Below, in pieces: positions 43,870 to 53,604 of a stretch of DNA of 64,000 nucleotides. This stretch comes from Hyphomonadaceae bacterium UKL13-1 (GTDB taxonomy: Bacteria > Pseudomonadota > Alphaproteobacteria > Caulobacterales > Aquidulcibacteraceae). The DNA lies in NCBI GenBank assembly GCA_001602435.1, contig CP012156.1:2128001-2192000 (forward strand), read 5' to 3'. The notes under the pieces are model-generated. The model saw only the letters and a program-made list of their open reading frames with translations. It had not been told where the DNA came from and did no database searches. Within the stretch, counting starts at the first letter, position 1, and each line of letters starts with the position of its first letter. A program made the translations under genes and the position numbers.

Positions 43870-45104
43870 TGGGCTGGCTCCAAAATGAGATCACGGGTCA
43901 ACAAGACTTGCACGCGCGTGCCTTGGCGGACCCGGATGGTTGGTTTGACGTCGAGTTCGCGGTCAATCATGCGGCCACCGACACGGGCAGCCTCAGCGGC
44001 AGCAGCGTCGCCGATATCGCCGACTATGGTGTTGCTTCTGTCTTCTCCATCACGGCGGGCAACTTCGCCCAAAGTGGTGATGGCCCCGGCAAATAGCGTT
44101 GCGGTCAGTAATTGGGGAATACGCCGGTCGACACGGCCTTGAACGCCGCCTGCGCCTTGGCTATCGATACCGGGCTCACGGTTCAAGGTGATCGACCGAC
44201 CATCTGGGAAAAGCAGACGCTCCCACGTTAGGAAAGCACGCCGTTCCCCATAGGTCTGATCACCATCAAAACGTCCGATCAACCGGGCACCTTGGGGGAT
44301 CAAGAGATATCGGCCTGTGACCGTATCAAAGACATTCTCGGTGACACTGGCCAAGACGCGGCCCTCGCGTTCAGTATCAACCGCTGTCAGCAAAGCTGCA
44401 GGAATGACCGTGCCTGCCTTAAGTTCATAGGGCGACAGTGGGGCAAGCACAGCGCGATCGCCATAGACTGCCTCATAATCCTCCCGCCTTTGAATGCGCG
44501 CAGGGCCAGTCGAAGCCGGTGCTGGCGTTGCTAGCGCCGAAGTCTGAACCGATGCGCCACCATCAAAGAACAGGCCAGAGCGTTGTGCTTTTTCCAGTTC
44601 CGATGGGCCATGCGGCTCGCGTTGACTTGCTAGACCCCCTTGAACCACCCGTGGCGCATGTGGACTTGATCGCCTTGGTTCGCGCGGCGCGCGTTGCACC
44701 ATTACACGTGGTGCATGGGCTGGCCCTGAGGCAATGCGTTCTGGTAGAGGTGTGTCTGCAGGTAACGCCTCTTCTGGCAGCTCTTCGGATGCCTTGGTAA
44801 GATCCGCGTAACTGGCTGGCCCGTCGGAGAGCACATCAGCGGGTCGAACAGACCCTGGCGGTGTGCGCTGGTTCTGTTCAGCCTGTTTGGCGCGGGCTTC
44901 TGCACGCACCGCCGGCGAGACGACGAAGGCATAAACAAAGGCCAGCGATAGCACACCTGCACTGACCATAAAGACCGTGCGGACCGATTTCTTATTGATC
45001 TGCTGGGCAGGCTTGGGTGCCGTGCGCGCATTGAGTGCATGGCCGCCAGTGAGCGGCGGCGGCAGTGCATCAGGGCTCACTTCTGGGGTATCAGCCATCG
45101 TCAT
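43866..45104 (-). CDS. trbI: Type IV secretion protein TrbI (VirB10 family)
   Basis: This 412-residue protein spans both membranes in the T4SS core. It has a cytoplasmic N-terminus, one helix (about 43-63), a Pro/Ala/Arg-rich periplasmic linker to about 190, and the VirB10 C-terminal beta-barrel domain (LSPYELKAGTVIPAALLT, LLIPQGARLIGRFDGDQTYG, ERRAFLTWERLLFPDGRSITL). A 4-bp overlap joins it to trbG. Confidence 0.94.
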   Translation of the reverse strand: MTMADTPEVSPDALPPPLTGGHALNARTAPKPAQQINKKSVRTVFMVSAGVLSLAFVYAFVVSPAVRAEARAKQAEQNQRTPPGSVRPADVLSDGPASYADLTKASEELPEEALPADTPLPERIASGPAHAPRVMVQRAPREPRRSSPHAPRVVQGGLASQREPHGPSELEKAQRSGLFFDGGASVQTSALATPAPASTGPARIQRREDYEAVYGDRAVLAPLSPYELKAGTVIPAALLTAVDTEREGRVLASVTENVFDTVTGRYLLIPQGARLIGRFDGDQTYGERRAFLTWERLLFPDGRSITLNREPGIDSQGAGGVQGRVDRRIPQLLTATLFAGAITTLGEVARRDGEDRSNTIVGDIGDAAAAEAARVGGRMIDRELDVKPTIRVRQGTRVQVLLTRDLILEPAQ

Positions 45105-46156
45105 GAGCGATCCCCTTTGCGTTCAATGCGGACGACGCGGGGATTATCGCCACCCAGCCGAAGTTCAGCGCGATCAAATAGACGATCAACGACATAGACC
45201 GACCCTTGCTTGCGCCAGTTAGTGAGTTGCGCCTCGCCATTCTCACCCATTACAAACAAGGGCGGGGCTTCGGTGGAGGTAAGGCTATCGGGGAAGGTAA
45301 TGAAGGTCTGGCGACCATCATCGCTTACCGAAATCGGCGTCCAATCCGGCCTGCTCCATCCCGCCCGAATACGGTAATTCTGGTTCAGGTTGGCGATATC
45401 GACTGTTTGTGCGGCGGGCAGTACTGGCAGATTTGTAGTGCCGTCAGTCGTCCCGGCCTGCGTTGATCCATTGGGCAATGTATTGGCGTAGGTCCAGGTT
45501 ACGACCGCATTGAACGCGTCAGTGCTCTCGCCTGCCCGCAGCGACAACAGATACATGCGCCGGTTGGTCGCAATCACCATATTGGTGGCGATACCGGCCC
45601 GAAATGGCTTAATCAGAATCTGGCTTTGTTGGGCATTGCCTTCACCAGATGTCGTATCGCCAATCATCCAGCGTTCGGTATCTCCAGCAGCCTTGTTGAT
45701 AATGCGTTCGCCGGGTTCAAGGGTCAGCGCAGTGATCCGCATGGGTGCCGTCCAAACTTCATAAACCCGGCCTTGCTCGAAGTTGAACACTTGGGCTGCA
45801 TTGACGAAGCCGTCCGCGCGTGAAGGGGCCAGTGCCTCGGCATTAGCCGCACGAATAGCGGCTGGACCGCTTGCTGGACTGGTCGCCCCATCATTTGCGG
45901 GTGGTGAGACCGCGCGAGCCGGTGTAGCAGCCCGTCTAGTTTGGCTTGCCGCGCGCCGTGTTGGCGAATTTGTCCGGCGCGCTGAAGATGTGCGGGCCGA
46001 AGCTGACGCCTGGGGCTGGCGTGCTTGAGTTTGGCGCACCTGTGCGTCAGCGGGATTTGGGAAGACCATAACCGGAATGGCCGTGGTTAGGAGAAGCGCC
46101 AAACTGCCTGCCATGCAAGCAGCCTTGGGCGCGATCATTGTGCGTCGAGTGTCCAT
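45101..46156 (-). CDS. trbG: Type IV secretion protein TrbG (VirB9 family)
   Basis: This 351-residue exported protein forms part of the outer-membrane complex of the conjugation channel. It has a signal peptide, an Arg/Ala/Ser/Thr-rich low-complexity stretch (about 40-85), then the VirB9 domains (RVYEVWTAPMRITALTLEPGE, YNAVVTW-type strand, FPDSLTSTEAPPLFVMGENGE). The start at 46156 has GAGG at good spacing and overlaps trbF by 22 bp; a later ATG at 46138 makes an ATGA overlap but lacks a ribosome site. Confidence 0.94.
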   Translation of the reverse strand: MDTRRTMIAPKAACMAGSLALLLTTAIPVMVFPNPADAQVRQTQARQPQASASARTSSARRTNSPTRRAASQTRRAATPARAVSPPANDGATSPASGPAAIRAANAEALAPSRADGFVNAAQVFNFEQGRVYEVWTAPMRITALTLEPGERIINKAAGDTERWMIGDTTSGEGNAQQSQILIKPFRAGIATNMVIATNRRMYLLSLRAGESTDAFNAVVTWTYANTLPNGSTQAGTTDGTTNLPVLPAAQTVDIANLNQNYRIRAGWSRPDWTPISVSDDGRQTFITFPDSLTSTEAPPLFVMGENGEAQLTNWRKQGSVYVVDRLFDRAELRLGGDNPRVVRIERKGDRS

Positions 46157-46830
46157 GATAAATCCTCGATTTTGATGCCAAGTGGGTTTTTCATCAGGTC
46201 GGCTTCAGAGCGCGGTGGCTCAAACCGGACAGTGACAAGTGCGCGCCAACGCTGCGCACCTGAACTCATGCCATTGGTGAATTTCTCTTCGCGCCACTGG
46301 ATGTCGAAGGTCTTCTCCGAGCGTGGCACAACATTGAGCACCGAGACAGCAACAGCCTCGCGGCCGGCATTAGCGAAGGGATCATTTTCCTGCGCCCAGC
46401 TATTGAGATAGGCAGCACTTTTCGGTGTTGTAAAATCATAGGCCCGCATGAAATTCTGACGGATCAGAACCGGATCAATGCTCTTACCGCGCACGTCTGC
46501 TATCCAACGCGACAAGGCGAAAGAAACTTGGGCCTCATTCGGGCGGTATCTCTGATCAAGTGCTGTAATCTTCTGGGTCTGACCCCAAGTCGAAACCTCG
46601 ACGATAAAGGGCTTGACCACCGAGCGCTGGGCTTGTGCCCACCAGCCTGCTCCAAGGAAGCCCGCAAAGAGAAGCGTCCCAAAAGCCATGTTTCGCCAGT
46701 TGCGGGCATGAGACAGGGTCAGGCCCATACGGTCATCCCAGACCTGGCCAGCGCGATGATAAGGCGTGGCAATCGGTGTGGCCGAAAGCGCCTGTTTGCC
46801 AGCAGGCTTAGGTTTGAAGAATGGATGCAT
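46135..46830 (-). CDS. trbF: Type IV secretion protein TrbF (VirB8 family)
   Basis: This 231-residue inner-membrane protein has one helix (about 48-68, MAFGTLLFAGFLGAGWW) and a periplasmic NTF2-like VirB8 domain (VSTWGQTQKITALDQRYRPNEAQ, FMRAYDFTTPKSA, QWREEKFTNG). It links the ATPases with the core complex. It lies 5 bp after trbL. Confidence 0.94.
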   Translation of the reverse strand: MHPFFKPKPAGKQALSATPIATPYHRAGQVWDDRMGLTLSHARNWRNMAFGTLLFAGFLGAGWWAQAQRSVVKPFIVEVSTWGQTQKITALDQRYRPNEAQVSFALSRWIADVRGKSIDPVLIRQNFMRAYDFTTPKSAAYLNSWAQENDPFANAGREAVAVSVLNVVPRSEKTFDIQWREEKFTNGMSSGAQRWRALVTVRFEPPRSEADLMKNPLGIKIEDLSWTLDAQ

Positions 46831-46835
46831 GAATA

Positions 46836-48419
46836 TCAGTCCTCCTCACGAATGGATGGGTTGAGCGTGCCGGTGTTTTCATTGGCCGGCATGAGTTGGC
46901 GGGCGGTATTGGCCGCGAAATACGCGTTGAAGGCGCGGGCTTTGGCTGCCTTCTGTTGCGGGCTGTAGGCTGGGAAACGGTGGTAACGCGGGGCGTCGCC
47001 CAAGGCGGTGCTTGGAGTGGTGGTTCCCGATCCGTTTGATTGTGACGCGCCAGACGCGGGGGCTGCCCCTTCGCTTCCGCTTCCTCCAGAGGTTCCGCCA
47101 CTTAGAGAGCCAGTCTCATTCGGCATGGCGGCTTTGGAAGCGCTTGTTGAGCTTTGAGCAGACGATTGGCTTGGCGACGCATTCCCGCCTGTTCCCAACT
47201 GTCCGGTGTTTCCGGATAGTTCAGTTTGTCCCGCCGACTTTTGCGACCCCAATCCTTCATTGGTCGTCATTTGGCTGGAAGTTGAGCCGGAGAGTGAATT
47301 GGAAGCCTTAGTCCCGCTTTTATTCGCTGTTTGAGCCGCAAAATTTGATGATGCGTTGTTCTGTGAAGAGGAGCTTTGATTGGACGAACCGCCACCACTC
47401 GAAGGACCGCGAGGTCCGCCCCCCGCCGCAGCCGCAGAGCCAGAAGGTCCAGGCCCGCTTGGCTGCCTCCCAGCACCCGCGCCCGCAGCCGCTCTGGAGG
47501 ATGATGCAATCTTTGAGGCGGCACCAGCAGCAGCAGCGCCTGCTGCCATCGTGCCAGCAATGGCCGCACCACCTGCTGCACCAACCGCGAGGCCACCGAC
47601 ACTGAGGGCACCTGCGCCCAGAGCGGGACCGCCCGAGACGAGGGCCGCAGCCAGATTTGGGGCAAAGATCGCCAGCATCGCCAGAATGATCGAAGCGGTT
47701 AGGATGGTCAGCGCTTCATAGATGTCAGGCTCTGGGCTTGGGATCAGCTGAGCGAACACCGTTTGAGCGCCAGACACCACAATTGCGAGGGCCAGAACCT
47801 TCAAGCCTGCCGCGACCACATAACCTAGTGGGCGCTCGGCCATGAAGCTGGTTTTGGAGAAAATGCCGAATGGCAGAAGGATGAAACCGCCAAGTGTGAC
47901 GATCTTAAACTCAAGCAAGGTCACGATGATCTGCAGGGCGAGGATAGTAAACGCGATCATGATGCCGAGCATAGAGATGCCGATGATGATCGCATCGACC
48001 AGATTGCCGATCACATCCATCGGGTTTTCGGTGACGGTGGGCGCATCGCCAATGGCTTTGACAATCTGCCAGCCGGTCTCAATCACCGCACCGGGATTGA
48101 GGAAGTCACCGGCACCGATAGCCCCACCACCGGCTTGCAAGCCTATCGCCATGAAGCCTGCAAAGATCGTCTCGCTCAGGCCCTGCCAATCATTGATGAT
48201 ATAGGCAAAAGCCCCAATCAGCAGGATCTTCGAAAAGGCCCCTGCAAGTGCATCGCGGTTGGACGAGACCGCCCATTGAATGCCTGTCAGCGCGACTACA
48301 AGCGCAATCATCAGGCCGAAGATGCCGTTGACGGGACCGACTAGGCTCGCAAAGCCTGCCGTAACAGTGTTGGAAAACACCGACATCAGATCATTGGCAG
48401 TTTCCGATGAGACAGCCAT
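46836..48419 (-). CDS. trbL: Type IV secretion protein TrbL (VirB6 family)
   Basis: This 527-residue polytopic inner-membrane protein has about six to seven helices in residues 25-270 (GIFGLMIALVVALTGIQWAVS and later hydrophobic segments), with the loop around the LLPFGIFSKTSFMAERPLGYV motif typical of TrbL. The last 240 residues are Ser/Gly/Ala/Thr/Gln-rich and probably disordered. It should form part of the channel's inner-membrane stalk base. Confidence 0.92.
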   Translation of the reverse strand: MAVSSETANDLMSVFSNTVTAGFASLVGPVNGIFGLMIALVVALTGIQWAVSSNRDALAGAFSKILLIGAFAYIINDWQGLSETIFAGFMAIGLQAGGGAIGAGDFLNPGAVIETGWQIVKAIGDAPTVTENPMDVIGNLVDAIIIGISMLGIMIAFTILALQIIVTLLEFKIVTLGGFILLPFGIFSKTSFMAERPLGYVVAAGLKVLALAIVVSGAQTVFAQLIPSPEPDIYEALTILTASIILAMLAIFAPNLAAALVSGGPALGAGALSVGGLAVGAAGGAAIAGTMAAGAAAAGAASKIASSSRAAAGAGAGRQPSGPGPSGSAAAAGGGPRGPSSGGGSSNQSSSSQNNASSNFAAQTANKSGTKASNSLSGSTSSQMTTNEGLGSQKSAGQTELSGNTGQLGTGGNASPSQSSAQSSTSASKAAMPNETGSLSGGTSGGSGSEGAAPASGASQSNGSGTTTPSTALGDAPRYHRFPAYSPQQKAAKARAFNAYFAANTARQLMPANENTGTLNPSIREED

Positions 48420-48443
48420 GGCAAGGCTCCTTTAGGCGCGCAG

Positions 48444-49193
48444 CTAATTGCGGGCGTTGGGTAAGGGATTGAAGCGAGGAGGTGGCGGCGGAGCTGCGGC
48501 CCGGCCCCAGTTTCGGCGACGCGCGGCAATCGCCTCTTCTCGGTCTTGAGCACGCTGGGCAGCTTCTTGGGCGGCCAATCGGGATTGCGCGGCCATCAGG
48601 GTCTGAAGACTTTCGAGCTGTTCAGACAAGACACCCAAGGCCTGAACCGATGACTGAATAGCGCCAGTCTCGCCTTCAGCTGCACGGGACGCAGCAATTG
48701 CTCCAGCCATCCGAGCGGTTCGCCCGTTTCTTGCCGATTCAACCGAAGCCGCCGTGCGTGCCAAATCCTGCGCGGTTTGGCGTGACATTTCGATCCGGCG
48801 GGAAGCCGCTTCAAGCCGTTGCATCGCCGTGCGGGCATTCAGATTTCCTGGATACAAATCCTCAAACTGGCGGTCCAAACCCCGAACCGTGGATGCTAGC
48901 CCGCGCGCTTGGGCATTGAGTTCATTAAGTGCCCGCATGGCTTCGCCAATCTGGGCAGCATGATCGTAAGGGCTTTGTGCGAGTGACCGGATTTGCGCGG
49001 TTAATTGCTCGGTCTGGACGCGGATTTGCTCTAGCGCGCGAGCAGCCGTCAGCACATTCTGGATGTGGTTGGTGGGGTCATAGACTACGATGGCCGCCGC
49101 GTCTTTTGGCACAACAAGTGCTGTACCAATCGTCAACAAGGCCAGCGCCGAGGCGGCACCAACAAGGCGGGATTTCAGATTATTGGCCGACAT
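48444..49193 (-). CDS. trbJ: Type IV secretion protein TrbJ (VirB5 family)
   Basis: This 249-residue exported protein has a signal peptide (ends at DAAA, about residue 35), the TrbJ phrase VVYDPTNHIQNVLTAARALEQI and a long helical body with Gln-rich coiled-coil segments, ending in a Pro-rich tail. It is the pilus-tip or channel accessory protein. The ATG at 49193 overlaps trbE by 14 bp; the frame reaching 49343 is inside trbE. Confidence 0.92.
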   Translation of the reverse strand: MSANNLKSRLVGAASALALLTIGTALVVPKDAAAIVVYDPTNHIQNVLTAARALEQIRVQTEQLTAQIRSLAQSPYDHAAQIGEAMRALNELNAQARGLASTVRGLDRQFEDLYPGNLNARTAMQRLEAASRRIEMSRQTAQDLARTAASVESARNGRTARMAGAIAASRAAEGETGAIQSSVQALGVLSEQLESLQTLMAAQSRLAAQEAAQRAQDREEAIAARRRNWGRAAAPPPPPRFNPLPNARN

Positions 49194-51687
49194 GAAACCG
49201 TCCTTCCAGCAAGGGTGAAGTGAGATCATTAGACGGGGGAGCGCTCTGGTCATTGGCCGCGCGCGCGACGTCAGACAGCGCATCGAAGAGATCACCCACG
49301 CCCGCGAGGCCCTTGGCTTCAAGGAATGCGCGGGCGAACGCATCAGGATCGTGATGAAGGGGAAGCAAGGCCAGCACCTGCTCGATCAGTTTTTGATCTT
49401 CTGGGCTGGACGCGCCACAAACCGCCAAAGCCGCGCCGACCAGCTTCAGGTCGAACATCCGACGACCACGCGGCTGGCGAATGTAGTACGACCGTTTGGG
49501 GGCTGCGAACGCGAGAAGTTCGAGCTGGCGCTTGTTGAGGCCAAACAGGCGATAAAGGTCAGCCGAGGTTGGTTCGAGCGCGCGCGGATTGGGCAGGAAG
49601 ATCTGTGTCGGGCAGCTTTCAATCAGTGTCGCGGCAATGGGTGAGCGCACCACATCATCCAGGCTTTGCGTGGCAAACACCACAGCCACATTTTTCTTAC
49701 GCAGGGTCTTGAGCCATTCGCGGATTTTTGTTGCAAAACCGGTCTCACCTAGAAATAGCCACGCCTCATCCAGCACCAGCATGGTGGGCGATCCATCAAA
49801 GCCACGCTCAATCTCATGGAAAAGTGCGGTCAGAACCGGCCCAATGGCACTGGGTGTTGCCATCAGCTCTTCTGTCTCGAAGGTCTCGAAGAAACTAATG
49901 GCCGATGGAGCCTGATCAGCATCGAGCAAGCAGCCGTGTGGGCCTTTGAGCGTGAAGGGCTCAAGCGCAGCTGTGATATCCCGGGCTTGGCAGAGGGCTG
50001 AGAAGATCGAGAGCGTGCGCTGGCTTCTGGGGGCTTCTCCCAGTGAGCCAAGGGCTGCCCAGATTTCTTCACGGTGATTGGGTGTGATTTGGACGCCAGC
50101 AGCCGCGACGGTTTCAGCGATCCATTCAGCAGCCCACGCCCGTTCGGCAGTCTCGTCGATCCGGGCCAGCGGTTGAAGCGCAAAAGCCCCGTCAGGTCCG
50201 AGCGCATGCCAGCGCCCACCGGCGCAATGGGTGACGGCACGCGCAGAGCGGCCCTTGTCGAAAAAGATGATCCGGGCATTCGGGTAGCGCAGCCATTGCA
50301 GCGCCATGAAAGCCAAAAGTGCCGACTTGCCTGCCCCGGTTGGCCCTACAATCATCGTGTGGCCGACGTCGCCGACATGTAGGTTCAAGCGAAACGGCGT
50401 CGCACCAGATGTCTCTGCGATCAGCAATGGCGGACCATCCAGATGTGTGTCGCGCGTTGGGCCTGCCCAGACAGCCGAGATGGGCAGAAGATCGCACAAG
50501 TTTAGTGTTGAGAGCATGGGGCGGCGTACATCGGCATAGGGTTCGCCGGGGATAGATCCGAGCCAGGCTTCGACGGCATTCAGATCCTCGGTGCGCGCGA
50601 CGAACCCTTGCGCATTAAGCGTGGCTTCCACCGCACGGGCTTTCTCGACTGCGCGGCTTTCCTCGGCATCCATCACCGTGACGGTGAGCGTCAGCCAGCC
50701 AAAAGCGCAGACCTCAGCACCAAGCGCTTCCAAAGCCCCGTCGCACTCGTCTGTCTTGGCGGCAGCATCAGTATCAACGAGCGGGACATCTTCCTTGGTG
50801 ATGGCCTCGCGCATGAGCGTGCCAATGCCCTTACGTTTGGCAAACCAGCGCTTGCGCAAGCGCAGGAGCTCGCTCTCAGCGCCTGCCTTGTCGAGCGCAA
50901 TCCAGCGACCGACCCAACGATAAGTGAAGGGCAACTGGCCCAGCGCATCGAGAAGCCCCGGCAAGGTCTTGGCTGGAAAGCTGCGGATACCGACGACGCG
51001 GAGATATTGATCGCCAAGCTTGGGTGCGATCCCACCTTCAAGCGGGCAGTCGGCCAATTGAGCATCGAGAAACACAGGGGTTTCTGGGACCTCGACCTTA
51101 TGATGCTTGGTGCTGATGCATTGATGCAGATAGGTCAGCGTGTCTTGATCCGACATCAAGTGCGCTTCAGGCAAAGCATCCGCCATCAGATCGACCAAAA
51201 TGCCGATCTCGCGTTGGAATAAAGCCAAAGTCTCGCGCCAGTCACGAGTGTTGGCGACACGGTTTTCAAACAGGAATGTCTCTGCCTTGCGGGTATCGTC
51301 CGCTGGCGGCAGCCAGGTCAACGTCGCGACATGATCGGTCTCGAAGGCCGCACCGGCCTGTTCAAACAGCGCCTTGCGTTCCTGATCCACAAGCCAGCCG
51401 ACGGCGTTCTCAGGCTGTTGATCTGGATAGGCATCAGCCACTCTACGGCGAGCTTCCATATGCAGGCACCATCCGGTTCCCAAGCGCTTCAACATATTGT
51501 TGAGCCGGGCGCGCACAGCCATCAGCTCTTCAGGCGTCGAGCTCTCAAGGTCAGGCCCGCGAAACTTCACGCAAGCACTAAAGCTGCCATCTTTGTTCAG
51601 GATCACGCCGGGTGCAACCAGTGCCGCCCACGGCAGATGATCGGCCAGTGTGATGGGTTTGGTGCGAAATTCATCGAGAAAGCGCAT
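49180..51687 (-). CDS. trbE: Conjugal transfer ATPase TrbE (VirB4 family)
   Basis: This 835-residue ATPase has the CagE/TrbE N-terminal domain and a C-terminal motor with Walker A GPTGAGKS (448-455), Walker B TMLVLDEAWLFL, and the QSLDDVVRS segment. It powers pilus biogenesis and substrate transfer at the inner membrane. It is followed by trbJ with a 14-bp overlap and preceded by trbD. Confidence 0.95.
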   Translation of the reverse strand: MRFLDEFRTKPITLADHLPWAALVAPGVILNKDGSFSACVKFRGPDLESSTPEELMAVRARLNNMLKRLGTGWCLHMEARRRVADAYPDQQPENAVGWLVDQERKALFEQAGAAFETDHVATLTWLPPADDTRKAETFLFENRVANTRDWRETLALFQREIGILVDLMADALPEAHLMSDQDTLTYLHQCISTKHHKVEVPETPVFLDAQLADCPLEGGIAPKLGDQYLRVVGIRSFPAKTLPGLLDALGQLPFTYRWVGRWIALDKAGAESELLRLRKRWFAKRKGIGTLMREAITKEDVPLVDTDAAAKTDECDGALEALGAEVCAFGWLTLTVTVMDAEESRAVEKARAVEATLNAQGFVARTEDLNAVEAWLGSIPGEPYADVRRPMLSTLNLCDLLPISAVWAGPTRDTHLDGPPLLIAETSGATPFRLNLHVGDVGHTMIVGPTGAGKSALLAFMALQWLRYPNARIIFFDKGRSARAVTHCAGGRWHALGPDGAFALQPLARIDETAERAWAAEWIAETVAAAGVQITPNHREEIWAALGSLGEAPRSQRTLSIFSALCQARDITAALEPFTLKGPHGCLLDADQAPSAISFFETFETEELMATPSAIGPVLTALFHEIERGFDGSPTMLVLDEAWLFLGETGFATKIREWLKTLRKKNVAVVFATQSLDDVVRSPIAATLIESCPTQIFLPNPRALEPTSADLYRLFGLNKRQLELLAFAAPKRSYYIRQPRGRRMFDLKLVGAALAVCGASSPEDQKLIEQVLALLPLHHDPDAFARAFLEAKGLAGVGDLFDALSDVARAANDQSAPPSNDLTSPLLEGRFHVGQ

Positions 51688-51756
51688 GGGATCTCACTCC
51701 CGGGGGCACGGCCCCCGCAGTTGTTGGAAATGCGGATAAGGATGGCGGATGGGGGC

Positions 51757-52032
51757 TCAGGCTCCCAGATGTCCGGGCAAGCTCAGATGACGCCTGAGGA
51801 CATCCAAAAACCGGGCGTCGGCTTTGGCGAACCAAAGACCAAGCGCATGCGCCACACCCCACCAGATGAGGCCGAGCCACCAAAGCTTGAGTGCGAGACC
51901 CAGGACCAGAGCGAGTGTACCCATCAGTATCGCATACTCGCGCGGCAGACCTGCCATCAGGATAGGTTGGGTGAGTGATCCGGCCAAGGGCAATTCAAAG
52001 CCCTCAGGTCGATCAGGATGAAAAGCACTCAT
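51757..52032 (-). CDS. trbD: Type IV secretion protein TrbD (VirB3 family)
   Basis: This 91-residue inner-membrane protein has two close hydrophobic helices (about 25-60: REYAILMGTLALVLGLALKLWWLGLIWWGV) and the VirB3 start FELPLAGSLTQPILMAGLPR. It works with TrbE. Size, motif and position between trbC and trbE agree. Confidence 0.92.
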   Translation of the reverse strand: MSAFHPDRPEGFELPLAGSLTQPILMAGLPREYAILMGTLALVLGLALKLWWLGLIWWGVAHALGLWFAKADARFLDVLRRHLSLPGHLGA

Positions 52033-52091
52033 GGTGCGGCTCCAAAAATCTAAAAATCATACCTCTCATAATTCGTATCGGTCGCGGACCA

Positions 52092-52424
52092 TCAGCCGAT
52101 GGTCGCACCACCGCCAAAGCCGAAAAAGCCCATGAAGAAGCTCGCGGCTGCAAAGGCGATCGCCACCCCGAACAGGATCGAGACGCCGCGTCGCAAGCCA
52201 GAACCACTTTCAGAGAAAGCGACGCCCAGACCAAAGATGGTTACCGCGATCACCCCGCCTGCTTGGGCCACAGGGCCAGTGAAACTGTCGACAATTTGTT
52301 GGAGTGGTCCCTCCCACGGCATGCCAGACCCGCCAGCAAACGCTGGGGTAGATGCCAGCGCTAAAGCAGCGCCAGTTGCGAGTGAGGTCAGGATAGTCTG
52401 ACGGGAAAAAGTGCCTTTCTGCAT
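52092..52424 (-). CDS. trbC: Conjugative pilin TrbC (VirB2 family)
   Basis: This 110-residue prepilin has a long signal sequence ending near FAGG and two hydrophobic helices in the mature part, with the usual SGMPWEGPLQQIVDSFTGP segment between. The product should be the pilus subunit, processed by the TraF peptidase. A 211-bp gap separates it from trbB; I see no gene in that gap, and a promoter for the pilin part of the operon could be there. Confidence 0.92.
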   Translation of the reverse strand: MQKGTFSRQTILTSLATGAALALASTPAFAGGSGMPWEGPLQQIVDSFTGPVAQAGGVIAVTIFGLGVAFSESGSGLRRGVSILFGVAIAFAAASFFMGFFGFGGGATIG

Positions 52425-52635
52425 TGGTTTGCTCCATTCTGGGACTCTAAGTGCCCCTGTGGATAAGTATGCAGATAGCGTGCCAACTTAAGGAAGAAAG
52501 CTATATCAAATTAGTTGTTTAGATGGTTAATCGGCTTGGCCCACATGGCCTCGCCGGGCCTCTGAAATCAGGGTCCGGTTGGGCGGGCGCGTAGTGGCGC
52601 CAGTGCGGTTTCAAGTGCGCATGATATGGGCGGAT

Positions 52636-53601
52636 TTACCCATAAGCGCGTGTCAGATAGCCACTATCCTTATCTCCCGTAACATGCATGAGGTCCTCCA
52701 CACGCCGACCATCACGGGTCCGGGCAATGTGGATGACAAGATCAATCGCCTGACCAATGGCGCGCCGAGGAATAGTCGTCGCAACCTCAGAGGTCAGGTC
52801 TTCAAGACGCAAGAGGGCGTCGTGTGCGCTATTGGCGTGAATGGTGGAAAGGCCACCGGGATGGCCGGTGTTCCAGGCCTTGAGGGTTTCCAGTGCTGCG
52901 GCCCCATCGCGCATTTCACCGACAACGATCCGGTCCGGGCGGAGGCGCAAAGAGTCGCGCACCAGATCGACCACGCCGATCAGTTTGGGCGTACGGCGGG
53001 TCAAAAGTGCGACTTGATCCCAAGCCGAGCATTGGAGCTCGGGCGTATCTTCGATCAGGATCGTGCGGGTATCGGCAAAGGCGGGCAACGCTAGAATGGC
53101 ATTGGCCAATGTCGTCTTGCCCGACGAAGTACCACCTGAAATCAGGATGTTCTTGCGTTCTGTTGCCGCTGTTTCAATCAGTTGCTTTTGCTCTTGGCTA
53201 AGAATGCCTTGGGCCTGATAGTTATCGAGGGTAAAGATGCGGGCAGGCCGTTTGCGGATCGAAAAGGCTGGGGCACGACTGACAGGCGGCAGCACACCTT
53301 GGAAACGCTCGCCGGTTTGCGGCAAAACACCAGAGAGTCTTGGGTCTTCGGGTAGCACCGGCTCACCGACATAATCGGCGATCAGGCGAATGACGCGGTC
53401 ACGGGCTTCGGGGCTCAGGGTCTCACCGGTTAGCTGGCGTCCACCACCAATTGTGTCGAGGATCAATTGCCCATCGGGATTGGCAAGAATTTCCACCACA
53501 TCAGGGTCCACCAAGGCCGCCAAAGCGGTGTGACCCAGTGCATGGCGCAGAGCTTCAAGGCGACGCTCGGCGATGATAGGATGATCACCGAGCTTGGCCA
53601 T
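52636..53601 (-). CDS. trbB: Conjugal transfer ATPase TrbB (VirB11 family)
   Basis: This 321-residue hexameric ATPase has the N-terminal domain and a RecA-like domain with Walker A GGTSSGKT (156-163), an Asp box (TRTILIEDTPELQ), Walker B and His box (GEMRDGAAALETLKAWNTGHPGG). It is cytoplasmic and drives pilus assembly. It lies 3 bp after the ribbon-helix-helix gene. Confidence 0.95.
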   Translation of the reverse strand: MAKLGDHPIIAERRLEALRHALGHTALAALVDPDVVEILANPDGQLILDTIGGGRQLTGETLSPEARDRVIRLIADYVGEPVLPEDPRLSGVLPQTGERFQGVLPPVSRAPAFSIRKRPARIFTLDNYQAQGILSQEQKQLIETAATERKNILISGGTSSGKTTLANAILALPAFADTRTILIEDTPELQCSAWDQVALLTRRTPKLIGVVDLVRDSLRLRPDRIVVGEMRDGAAALETLKAWNTGHPGGLSTIHANSAHDALLRLEDLTSEVATTIPRRAIGQAIDLVIHIARTRDGRRVEDLMHVTGDKDSGYLTRAYG

Positions 53602-53604
53602 GGT

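Noticed and set aside
46836..47700. Open frames opposite the Ser/Gly-rich end of trbL
   Set aside because: They are shadows produced by the biased codon content of the low-complexity tail.
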